Source: Rhodobacterales bacterium | GTDB lineage: Bacteria > Pseudomonadota > Alphaproteobacteria > Rhodobacterales > Rhodobacteraceae | Reading direction: 5' to 3' | Assembly (NCBI GenBank): GCA_025357355.1 | Contig: JANXPK010000156.1 | Span: 1-5,387, forward strand | DNA length: 5,387 nucleotides | Shown: positions 1 through 5,387 of the stretch, one piece after another | Layout of the letters: the number at the start of each line of letters is the position of its first letter | How positions within the stretch are numbered: position 1 is the stretch's first letter | Notes under the pieces: model-generated | Told to the model about the DNA's origin: nothing | The model's input: only the letters and a program-made list of their open reading frames with translations | Database searches by the model: none | Translations under genes and position numbers: made by a program

Positions 1-1
1 T

Positions 2-301
2 GCCGATCTTGACGGCGACGGCGCGGTGACACTGGCAGAACTGACAGTGGTGCAGGCCGCCGCCGCCGCCGCTGAACGGGGCAAGCTGGCGGTGATGTTC
101 GCCAAAGCTGATGGCGATGGTAACAGTACGGTCACAGCGGCCGAAATTCAGGCTTATGCCGGGATGGCGGGCTTGTCGGCCTATAGCGATGCCAAGGCAG
201 GGCAGTTGCGTGCGGTGATGGCGTTTGACGGCAATGGCGATGGCCGTGTCACGCTGGACGAGGTCAAGGCCGGGCTCAAGGAACTGGGGCTGCTGGGCTG
301 A
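2..301 (+). CDS. EF-hand calcium-binding protein, 3' part only
   Basis: This is the C-terminal part (99 residues visible) of a protein whose 5' end lies outside the window. The reading frame is open from the first complete codon at position 2, so the GTG at 26 is not taken as the start; it lies inside an EF-hand loop. Three canonical 12-residue calcium loops can be read: DLDGDGAVTLAE (nt 5-40), DGDGNSTVTAAE (nt 110-145) and DGNGDGRVTLDE (nt 227-262). Each has acidic or Asn ligands at positions 1, 3 and 5, a hydrophobic residue at 8 and Glu at 12, so all three should bind Ca2+. The linkers are Ala-rich helices. Proteins of this type are often small, exported Ca2+ sensors or buffers, but any signal peptide would be upstream and cannot be seen. 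The physiological role is unknown. The gene ends with TGA at 299-301 and converges on mntH. Confidence 0.85.
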   Translation, partial: ADLDGDGAVTLAELTVVQAAAAAAERGKLAVMFAKADGDGNSTVTAAEIQAYAGMAGLSAYSDAKAGQLRAVMAFDGNGDGRVTLDEVKAGLKELGLLG

Positions 302-336
302 TGGCAGGCGCGTTTTGATCTGATGGCAGTGCCCGG

Positions 337-349
337 GCGACTTGGTCGC
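337..349. repeat. Short perfect inverted repeat downstream of the EF-hand gene
   Basis: GCGAC, loop TTG, GTCGC: a perfect 5-bp stem 36 bases after the EF-hand stop codon. No T-run follows on either strand, so it is at best a weak or factor-assisted terminator of the EF-hand transcript. A stem this short can occur by chance. Confidence 0.3.
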
Positions 350-410
350 AAACCCTAAAATCCGGTTAACAAGAAAAGCTATCCAATTGAAGTTACGTGG
401 TAAAGTGTCA

Positions 411-427
411 GGTCCGAGGTTCGGACC
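411..427. terminator. Perfect 7-bp hairpin in the convergent gap, possible bidirectional terminator
   Basis: GGTCCGA, loop GGT, TCGGACC is a perfect palindromic stem lying between two converging genes, the usual place for a shared terminator. A second stem follows at once: GGCGC (430-434), loop GAAATT, GCGCC (441-445). Neither is followed by a T-run on either strand, so a canonical intrinsic terminator is not shown. The terminator role is inferred from position and stem quality. Confidence 0.4.
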
Positions 428-451
428 AAGGCGCGAAATTGCGCCCGGATT

Positions 452-464
452 GCCCAGCTTGGGC
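452..464 (-). terminator. Small hairpin directly after the mntH stop
   Basis: GCCCA, loop GCT, TGGGC gives a 5-bp perfect stem starting 2 bases beyond the mntH stop codon (467-469) on the minus strand. It is the first of three stems (452-464, 430-445, 411-427) that the mntH transcript would run into. No U-tract follows. It may contribute to termination or protect the 3' end. Confidence 0.3.
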
Positions 465-466
465 TC

Positions 467-1819
467 TCAACCCACCACGAAATCATGCAGCAGCTTGAGG
501 TTCAGCACCAGGATGACGACGGCGATCACGATGGCCAGTGCCACCAGCCAGCGCGGGGCCGCAAGTGCCCCCATCTTGCCCCGGTCGGCGGTGAACATCA
601 CCAGCGGGATAACGGCAAAGCTCAGTTGCAGGCTGAGGATGACTTGCGTCAGGATCAACAGCCGCCCGGTGCCCGAGGCGCCATAGATCAGGGTCACAGC
701 GGCGGCAGGAACAATGGCCAGACCCCTCGTGATCAGACGGCGCAAGGCTGGCGGCAGGCGAATGTGCAGAAACCCCTCCATCACCGCCTGCCCGGCCAGG
801 GTCGCGGTAACGGTGGAGTTCAACCCGCAAGCCAGAAGGGCGATGGCGAACAGACCGGGCGCGATGCCGCTGCCCAGAAGCGGGCCGATCAGCTGATAGG
901 CCTGCCCAAGCTCGGCCACCGTGGTCTGGCCGCTGGCATGAAATGACGCGGCGGCGAGGATGAGGATCGAGGCGTTGACCAGCAAGGCAAAACTCAGCGC
1001 CACCGTGCTGTCGATTGTCGCATAGCGCAGCGCCTCACGTTTTTCGGGCAAGGTGTCGCCATAGGCCCGGGTCTGCACGATGGCCGAATGCAGGTACAGG
1101 TTGTGCGGCATCACGGTCGCGCCCAGAATTCCCATCGCCAGGTACAGCATCTGTGGATTGCGGATGATCTCGACCGTGGGGGCAAAGCCACGGATGACCC
1201 CACCCCAATCCGGGTTGGCAAGGGCGATCTGGATGGCAAAGCACAGCGCTATGACGCCAAGCAGGGTGACAATGAACGCCTCCAGCCAGCGAAAACCCTT
1301 CTTTTGCAGCCAAAGGATCAGGAAAACGTCGAGCGCGGTGATCACGACACCGATTTCCAAAGGCACGCCGAACAAGAGGTTCAACCCGATGGCGGTGCCG
1401 ATCACCTCTGCGATGTCGGTGGCGACGATGGCCAGTTCCGCCGCCAGCCACAAAGGCATTGCCACGATGGCAGGAAAAGCATCCCGGCAAGCCTGCGCCA
1501 GATCCCGCCCTGTAGCGATGGCAAGACGGGCGCAGAGCGATTGCAGGACCACGGCCATAAGGTTGGAAACCAGCGCCACGACCAGCAGCGCATAACCAAA
1601 CCGTGACCCTCCGGCGAGCGCGGTTGCCCAGTTGCCGGGGTCCATATAGCCGACGGCCACCATATAGCCCGGCCCCATGAACGCCGCAAAACGCCGCCAT
1701 TTGCCAGAGGGCAGAGCGACCGATCGATGCACCTCGGACAGCGATGCGGCGCCTTTGGACTGACGCCAGTCACTGTGACGCAGATCGAAAGGGCCGGTCG
1801 TCGGGGGCATCGCAACCAT
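467..1819 (-). CDS. mntH: Nramp-family divalent metal (Mn2+/Fe2+) transporter MntH
   Basis: A proton-coupled Nramp importer for Mn2+ (and probably Fe2+) in the inner membrane. With the start at 1819 it has 450 residues and a string of hydrophobic segments that fits the 11-helix Nramp fold. The TM1 metal-binding motif DPGN is at residues 60-63 and the TM6 motif MPHN at 237-240. The conserved TM3 stretch TDIAEVIG is also present. The TM6 Met favours transition metals over Mg2+ in this family. The start is uncertain. The frame stays open to an ATG at 1933, but that would run through the promoter and operator at 1825-1866 and add a tail unlike the family. ATG at 1819 or 1810 (447 residues) fits a transcript starting near 1832; neither has a Shine-Dalgarno sequence. 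A soluble N-terminal segment of about 45 residues precedes TM1. It is monocistronic, divergent from rpiA, and probably repressed by a Fur/Mur-type regulator. Confidence 0.93.
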   Translation of the reverse strand: MVAMPPTTGPFDLRHSDWRQSKGAASLSEVHRSVALPSGKWRRFAAFMGPGYMVAVGYMDPGNWATALAGGSRFGYALLVVALVSNLMAVVLQSLCARLAIATGRDLAQACRDAFPAIVAMPLWLAAELAIVATDIAEVIGTAIGLNLLFGVPLEIGVVITALDVFLILWLQKKGFRWLEAFIVTLLGVIALCFAIQIALANPDWGGVIRGFAPTVEIIRNPQMLYLAMGILGATVMPHNLYLHSAIVQTRAYGDTLPEKREALRYATIDSTVALSFALLVNASILILAAASFHASGQTTVAELGQAYQLIGPLLGSGIAPGLFAIALLACGLNSTVTATLAGQAVMEGFLHIRLPPALRRLITRGLAIVPAAAVTLIYGASGTGRLLILTQVILSLQLSFAVIPLVMFTADRGKMGALAAPRWLVALAIVIAVVILVLNLKLLHDFVVG

Positions 1820-1824
1820 GCAAA

Positions 1825-1839
1825 TGAGAATTATTCGCA
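1825..1839 (-). promoter_or_regulatory. Fur/Mur-like operator for mntH
   Basis: Read on the + strand, TGAGAAT-T-ATTCGCA is a 7-1-7 inverted repeat. Its half-sites agree at 6 of 7 positions, and the halves match the classic Fur unit TGATAAT/ATTATCA at 6 and 5 of 7 positions. An overlapping register, TGCAAATGAG (1819-1828) against ATTATTCGCA (1830-1839), pairs at 7 of 10 positions, which resembles the extended alphaproteobacterial Mur/Fur sites. The element covers the 3' end of the predicted mntH -10 box and the expected transcription start, so a metal-loaded repressor bound here would block mntH. In alphaproteobacteria the Fur homologue often acts as the manganese sensor Mur, which fits the gene. 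The binding protein is inferred. Confidence 0.65.
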
Positions 1840-1866
1840 ATATGAGATGCCCGGCTGCAAAGTCAA
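1839..1866 (-). promoter_or_regulatory. Predicted housekeeping promoter of mntH
   Basis: On the minus strand, TTGACT (1866-1861; 5 of 6 against TTGACA) is followed after 16 bases by CATATT (1844-1839; 4 of 6 against TATAAT). Transcription would begin near 1832, giving a leader of only about 13 bases to the ATG at 1819, or about 22 to the ATG at 1810. The overlap with the Fur/Mur-like palindrome supports the assignment. The exact start site cannot be fixed from sequence. Confidence 0.55.
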
Positions 1867-1904
1867 GCGCAAAGCGAACACGAAAGCCCTCGCCCGTCCC
1901 GGCG

Positions 1905-1924
1905 GCTTTGCCTATAAGCAAGGC
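1905..1924 (+). repeat. Hairpin in the rpiA leader, overlapping a possible -10 box
   Basis: GCTTTGC (1905-1911), loop CTATAA, GCAAGGC (1918-1924) can form a 7-bp stem with one G-U pair, 7 bases before the rpiA Shine-Dalgarno sequence. The same stretch contains TATAAG (1913-1918), a possible -10 hexamer for rpiA, but there is no recognisable -35 at the right distance. The two readings exclude each other: a promoter here would leave the hairpin only partly transcribed. Confidence 0.25.
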
Positions 1925-1931
1925 GTTCGCC

Positions 1932-1937
1932 AAGGAG
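1932..1937 (+). promoter_or_regulatory. Ribosome binding site that fixes the rpiA start
   Basis: AAGGAG stands 8 bases before the ATG at 1946. It decides between that ATG and the much longer in-frame opening that reaches back to 1727 through the divergent promoter region and into mntH. Confidence 0.8.
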
Positions 1938-1945
1938 TGCCTTCC

Positions 1946-2734
1946 ATGCCTGCTGACCTTTCCCCTATCGACAAGGCTAAGTTCGTCGCTGCGAAGCGTG
2001 CGGTCGACTTTGTGCAGTCTGGTATGAAGGTCGGGCTTGGCACCGGGTCAACTGCGGCCTGGATGGTGCGTTGCCTGGGCGAGCGGGTGCGTGAGGAAGG
2101 GCTCAAGATCATCGGGGTGCCGACCTCGAGCCGGACCGCGGAACTGGCGCGCGCGGTAGGTGTGCCGGTAAGCTCGCTGGACGATGTCAAATGGTTGGAC
2201 CTGACGATTGATGGCGCGGACGAATTTGACCTGAACCTTGCGCTGATCAAGGGTGGCGGGGCCGCGCTGTTGCAGGAAAAGATTGTCGCGACCGCAAGCG
2301 ACCAGATGATCGTGATCGCCGACGCCGCAAAGGAGGTGGCACAGCTTGGCGCCTTTCCGCTCCCGGTGGAGGTGATCCCTTTTGGCTGGCAGACCACCAA
2401 GGCCCTGATCGAAGAGACGCTGGTATCTATGGACGTGCTGAACCGCGATGTCACGCTCAGGATGAACGGCGACCGACCGTTGATCACGGACGAATCCAAT
2501 TACATCATGGACTTGCATTTGAAGCGCATCGGCAATCCGCGGCAGTTGGCGCTGGTACTGAACCAGATCCCCGGCGTCGTTGAAAACGGCCTTTTCATCG
2601 ACATTTGCGATGTGGTGATCATCGGCCACGCCGACGGCCGCGTCACGGTGCGCGACATCAACGCTGGCTCGGAAAGCGACGACCGCATCGATTTTGCCCC
2701 TCCGGACAACATCTTCAGCGATATGGGGGACTGA
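1946..2734 (+). CDS. rpiA: Ribose-5-phosphate isomerase A
   Basis: Interconverts ribose 5-phosphate and ribulose 5-phosphate in the cytoplasmic non-oxidative pentose phosphate pathway. It supplies ribose for nucleotides and, in reverse, ribulose 5-phosphate. The 262-residue length is typical of the RpiA family. The phosphate-binding motif GLGTGST is at residues 30-36, DGADEFD at 89-95 and KGGGAAL at 102-108. Asp89, Asp92, Lys102 and Glu111 each lie 8 residues beyond the known E. coli RpiA active-site positions 81, 84, 94 and 103, Glu111 being the expected catalytic base. The start is set by AAGGAG 8 bases upstream and by the family N-terminus. It is the first gene of the + strand run, and gor begins one base after its stop. 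No clear promoter is visible; the divergent Fur/Mur-like site lies more than 100 bases upstream, so shared control is possible but not shown. Confidence 0.96.
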   Translation: MPADLSPIDKAKFVAAKRAVDFVQSGMKVGLGTGSTAAWMVRCLGERVREEGLKIIGVPTSSRTAELARAVGVPVSSLDDVKWLDLTIDGADEFDLNLALIKGGGAALLQEKIVATASDQMIVIADAAKEVAQLGAFPLPVEVIPFGWQTTKALIEETLVSMDVLNRDVTLRMNGDRPLITDESNYIMDLHLKRIGNPRQLALVLNQIPGVVENGLFIDICDVVIIGHADGRVTVRDINAGSESDDRIDFAPPDNIFSDMGD

Positions 2735-2735
2735 G

Positions 2736-4091
2736 GTGGCATTCGACTACGATCTGTTCGTCATCGGTGGCGGGTCAGGCGGCGTGCGCGCTGCCCGGAT
2801 CGCGGCGGCCGAAGGCGGGGCGCGGGTTGGTCTCGCCGAGGAAAGCCGGATGGGCGGCACCTGCGTCATCCGCGGTTGCGTGCCCAAAAAGTTGATGGTC
2901 TACGCATCGGGTTTTCCGAAGACCTTTGCCGAGGCGCGAGCATTTGGCTGGGATGTGGACACGCCGCGCTTTGAATGGAGAAAGTTTCGCGGTGCTTTGG
3001 AAGCGGAGTTGAACCGGCTGGAGGCAGCCTACCGCAACACCCTCAAGACCGCGGGAGTGGTGATCCACGATACGCGCGCGGTGCTGGAAGATGCTCATAC
3101 CGTGCGGCTGGCTACGGGCGAGCGGTTCAGCACCAAACACGTGCTGATTGCAACGGGCGGGTGGCCCTTTGTGCCATCTGTACCGGGGGCAGAGTTTGGG
3201 GTGACTTCAAACGAGATGTTCCACCTCAGAGACCTGCCTGGGCGCGCGTTGATCGTGGGCGGCGGCTATATTGCGTCGGAGTTTGCCTGCATCCTCAATG
3301 GTTTCGGGGTACGGGTAACGCAATTTTATCGCGGACCGCAAATCCTGCGCGGCTTTGACGATGAGGCACGGGACCACGTTGCCGCAGGCATGATTTCCCA
3401 TGGCATCGACATTCGCTGCATGACGGATGTGCGGCGCCTGGAAAAGACCGATGACGGCATAAGGGTTACCTTACTGGATGGCGGCGAAGCGGAATTTGAT
3501 CTGGTGCTGTTTGCGTGCGGGCGGCGGCCAAATGTTGCCGGAATGGGACTGGAGGCACTGGGCGTCGGGATTGGCGACAAAGGCCAGATTGTGGTCGATG
3601 AGTGGAGCCAGACCGCCGTGCCATCGATCTATGCGGTCGGAGATGTCACCGGAACGTTGAATCTGACCCCGATTGCAATCCGCGAGGGTCATGCCTTTGC
3701 CGACACGGTGTTTCGCGGTGTGCCAGTTCGGGCGGATCATGATCTGGTGCCATCGACAGTGTTCACACAGCCCGAATTGGGCACGGTCGGGTTGACCGAA
3801 GCAGAGGTACGCGCCCTCGGTCCGGTGCAGATCTACACCACCAGCTTCCGTCCGATGCGCAGCGGTTTTGCAGGAATGGCCGACAAGGTGTTGATGAAGC
3901 TTGTGGTTTGCGTTGATACCCGCAAGGTACTGGGCTGCCATATCGTCGGACCCGAGGCGGGCGAAATGATCCAGCTGGCGGCAATTGCCGTCAAGATGGG
4001 GGCGACGAAAGAGGATTTTGACCGCACCGTGGCCGTGCATCCCACAATGGCGGAAGAGTTGGTCACGATGCGCAAACCGGTGCGCGCTTGA
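2736..4091 (+). CDS. gor: Glutathione-disulfide reductase (NADPH, FAD)
   Basis: Reduces glutathione disulfide to glutathione with NADPH in the cytoplasm. The 451 residues match the family length of about 450. In order: FAD-binding GGGSGG at 11-16; the redox-active disulfide in GGTCVIRGCVPKK with Cys43 and Cys48; the NADPH-binding motif GGGYIASEF from 175; Arg199 and Arg205 after the second strand, one residue from the E. coli NADPH-selecting Arg198 and Arg204; the second FAD motif YAVGDVTG with Asp303; and C-terminal HPTMAEE with the His435/Glu440 dyad. These favour glutathione reductase over lipoamide dehydrogenase or mercuric reductase. The GTG start at 2736 is chosen because FDYDLFVIGGG follows directly, as in homologues, and a G-rich Shine-Dalgarno (2725-2730) sits just upstream inside rpiA. 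An ATG at 2694 would add 14 residues unlike the family. The one-base gap (TGA-G-GTG) implies translational coupling to rpiA. Confidence 0.96.
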   Translation: MAFDYDLFVIGGGSGGVRAARIAAAEGGARVGLAEESRMGGTCVIRGCVPKKLMVYASGFPKTFAEARAFGWDVDTPRFEWRKFRGALEAELNRLEAAYRNTLKTAGVVIHDTRAVLEDAHTVRLATGERFSTKHVLIATGGWPFVPSVPGAEFGVTSNEMFHLRDLPGRALIVGGGYIASEFACILNGFGVRVTQFYRGPQILRGFDDEARDHVAAGMISHGIDIRCMTDVRRLEKTDDGIRVTLLDGGEAEFDLVLFACGRRPNVAGMGLEALGVGIGDKGQIVVDEWSQTAVPSIYAVGDVTGTLNLTPIAIREGHAFADTVFRGVPVRADHDLVPSTVFTQPELGTVGLTEAEVRALGPVQIYTTSFRPMRSGFAGMADKVLMKLVVCVDTRKVLGCHIVGPEAGEMIQLAAIAVKMGATKEDFDRTVAVHPTMAEELVTMRKPVRA

Positions 4092-4132
4092 ATTGAGGCG
4101 CGGAATGCACAGGTTACAAGGGTCTTGAGTGG

Positions 4133-4137
4133 AAGGA
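4133..4137 (+). promoter_or_regulatory. Ribosome binding site of hflK
   Basis: AAGGA lies 7 bases before the ATG at 4145 and selects it over the out-of-frame ATGs at 4138 and 4141. The 53-base gap from the gor stop (4092-4144) shows no terminator and no convincing promoter, so read-through from gor is likely. Confidence 0.7.
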
Positions 4138-4144
4138 ATGATGG

Positions 4145-5305
4145 ATGGCAGGCAGCGGTGGTCCTTGGGGCGGTGGCGAAGGTCCGGACGACGACAAGCG
4201 CAGCGCGGAGGATCGTCGTAACGGCGGGCGCGGACAGGGGCCGCAGCTGCCGGATGTCGACCGCCTGATGAAGCGCGGCCAAGAACAGTTGCGCGTCCTG
4301 ATGGGCGGCGGTGGTTCTGGCGGCAATAGCGGCGGCACCGGCGGCTATATCAATCGGCAGACCATCTTCTTTTCGATCATCGGCATTCTGCTGATCTGGT
4401 CCTACATGTCCTTTTACCAGCTCAAACCCGAAGAAAAATCGGTCGAGTTGTTGTTTGGCAAGTTCTACCGCGTCGGCGAGGACGGCTTGCATTTCGCACC
4501 CTGGCCCTTTGTCACCGCCGAGATCGTCAACACCTCCAGCCAGAACACCACCGAGATCGGCGCCGGAACCAAAGGCACGCTGGACAACGGTCTGATGCTG
4601 ACCGGCGACCAGAACATCGTGGACATCGAGTTTGAGGTGGTCTGGAACATCAACGATCCCACCAAATTCCTGTTCAACCTGAAGGACCCTGAAGACACCA
4701 TCCGCGCTGTGGCGGAATCTGCGGTGCGCGACATTTCGGCGCGTTCGCAGTTGATGCCGATTCTGAACAAGGACCGTGGCACCATTGAAACCCAGCTGAT
4801 GCAAGAGGTACAGGCGACGCTGGACAGCTATGACGGCGGTATCACTGTGGTACGGGTCAACCTGTTGAAATCAGACGCGCCCGCTGAGGTGATCGACGCT
4901 TTTCGCGCCGTGCAAGCCGCACAGCAGGAACGCGACCGTTTGCAAAAGGTCGCGGACGCCTATGCCAACACGGTGACGGCGGCGGCACGAGGGGCGGCAG
5001 CGCAGACGGCACAACAGGCGCAGGCCTATTCCGCACAGGTGGTCAACGTCGCCACGGGCGATGCGGCGCGCTTCTTGTCGATATATTCCGAATACATCAA
5101 GGCTCCGGTCGTCACCCGGCAAAGGCTGTATCTGGAAACCATGGAACAGGTGCTGGGCGGTATGAAGAAAGTGCTGTTGGCGACGCCATCGGGGCAGGGC
5201 GTCGTGCCCTATCTTCCCTTGAATGACCTGGGCAAGTTGATGCCATCAGGCCCGACACAAGTGGCGCCGGCTTTGCCTGCCCCGACGACCGGGGGGAACA
5301 ATTGA
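4145..5305 (+). CDS. hflK: FtsH protease modulator subunit HflK (SPFH/band 7)
   Basis: With HflC it forms a membrane-anchored cage around the AAA protease FtsH and limits its action on membrane proteins. The 386-residue product has a Gly-rich, charged cytoplasmic N-terminus (residues 1-68) including the PWGGG motif usual for HflK. One transmembrane helix follows at about 74-91. A band 7/SPFH domain then begins with the Q-L-K-P-E-E-K-S-V segment and includes a VGEDGLHFAPWP-type stretch. An Ala/Gln-rich helical or coiled-coil segment lies at about 252-300, and the YLETMEQVL helix near 330. The C-terminus is Pro/Gly-rich. The stop overlaps the hflC start (TGATG), so the two are translationally coupled, consistent with equimolar assembly. 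Nothing is missing compared with the family. The link to rpiA-gor upstream is inferred from the small gap and common strand. Confidence 0.95.
   Translation: MAGSGGPWGGGEGPDDDKRSAEDRRNGGRGQGPQLPDVDRLMKRGQEQLRVLMGGGGSGGNSGGTGGYINRQTIFFSIIGILLIWSYMSFYQLKPEEKSVELLFGKFYRVGEDGLHFAPWPFVTAEIVNTSSQNTTEIGAGTKGTLDNGLMLTGDQNIVDIEFEVVWNINDPTKFLFNLKDPEDTIRAVAESAVRDISARSQLMPILNKDRGTIETQLMQEVQATLDSYDGGITVVRVNLLKSDAPAEVIDAFRAVQAAQQERDRLQKVADAYANTVTAAARGAAAQTAQQAQAYSAQVVNVATGDAARFLSIYSEYIKAPVVTRQRLYLETMEQVLGGMKKVLLATPSGQGVVPYLPLNDLGKLMPSGPTQVAPALPAPTTGGNN
5290..5296 (+). promoter_or_regulatory. Ribosome binding site of hflC within the end of hflK
   Basis: GGGGGGA lies 8 bases before the hflC ATG at 5305, inside the last hflK codons. 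Together with the TGATG overlap it supports the chosen hflC start. Confidence 0.55.
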
Positions 5306-5387
5306 TGAAAGTGATTTATGTCATTCCCGCGGTGGTGATTGTTGCGGCGACGGCGCTGTCCTCGGTCTTCATCGTCGATCAGCGTGA
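5305..5387 (+). CDS. hflC: FtsH protease modulator subunit HflC, 5' part only
   Basis: Only 27 complete codons are visible before the window ends. They begin MKVIYVIPAVVI, continue as a hydrophobic N-terminal anchor helix (about residues 3-24) and then read S-V-F-I-V-D-Q-R, matching the start of HflC proteins, where the anchor leads into the band 7 domain (typically S-x-F-I-V-D-E/Q-R). The start codon overlaps the hflK stop by one base. The call rests on this short match plus its position directly after hflK, where hflC is almost always found. Confidence 0.88.
   Translation, partial: MKVIYVIPAVVIVAATALSSVFIVDQR

Noticed and set aside
342..686. 114-codon + strand open frame entering the 3' part of mntH
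   Set aside because: It has no ribosome site, starts in a stem-loop region and mostly overlaps mntH antisense.
1080..1606. Two overlapping + strand open frames of about 170 codons opposite mntH
   Set aside because: Both are antisense to the conserved Nramp core, with no recognisable domain and biased composition. They are explained by the coding constraint of mntH.
1857..1874. Direct repeat GCAAAG with a 12-base period in the divergent region
   Set aside because: Only two six-base copies, partly inside the -35 region; too short to call a regulatory site.
1820..1933. In-frame 5' extension of mntH to the ATG at 1933
   Set aside because: It would place the predicted promoter and Fur/Mur-like site inside the coding region and add 38 residues not typical of MntH.
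1727..1945. In-frame 5' extension of rpiA by 73 codons
   Set aside because: It would run through the mntH promoter and into mntH itself. The ATG at 1946 has a good AAGGAG and gives the family length and active-site spacing.
1912..2629. Long minus-strand open frames opposite rpiA
   Set aside because: rpiA has all its active-site motifs on the + strand; the antisense products show no family signature.
4301..4347. GGC-rich repeated stretch near the start of hflK
   Set aside because: It encodes the Gly-rich N-terminal region normal for HflK, so it is not an independent repeat element.
3833..4804. 323-codon open frame on the minus strand opposite gor and hflK
   Set aside because: It spans the end of one well-supported gene, an intergenic gap and the start of another. 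Its translation matches no family I know and is rich in His/Gln/Arg, typical of an antisense shadow in GC-rich DNA.
1..5387. Search for CRISPR repeats, tRNA, insertion sequences, attachment sites or a defence-like cassette
   Set aside because: None seen. The window is filled by well-known housekeeping and transport genes with short gaps.

Overview
The window carries five recognisable protein genes plus the first codons of a sixth. GC-rich codon use, the gene types and the gene order suggest an alphaproteobacterium, most likely Rhodobacterales (Roseobacter group). That assignment comes from recalled protein similarity, not from a search.

Layout. Positions 2-301 hold the 3' end of an EF-hand calcium-binding protein on the + strand. 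A gap of about 165 bases (302-466) follows, with four short inverted repeats. It separates this gene from a convergent Nramp-type manganese/iron transporter gene (mntH, 467-1819, - strand). From 1820 to 1945 is a divergent intergenic region. It holds a readable promoter for mntH (TTGACT, 16-base spacer, CATATT), overlapped at its -10 end and presumed transcription start by a Fur/Mur-like palindrome. From 1946 to the right edge the + strand carries a compact, probably co-transcribed run: rpiA (ribose-5-phosphate isomerase A), gor (NADPH-dependent glutathione reductase, one base after the rpiA stop), hflK (FtsH-protease modulator, after a 53-base gap) and hflC (one-base overlap TGATG, cut by the window edge).

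How the genes may work together. RpiA acts in the non-oxidative pentose phosphate branch, which is linked to NADPH supply. Gor spends NADPH to keep glutathione reduced. HflK and HflC form the membrane complex that controls FtsH proteolysis. MntH brings in Mn2+, a cofactor commonly used in oxidative-stress defence. A shared redox/stress theme is plausible but is inference. All key catalytic or binding residues I looked for are present, and no gene looks broken or fused.

I found no RNA gene, insertion sequence, CRISPR array or phage gene, and no convincing undescribed system. The most informative non-coding element is the mntH promoter/operator.
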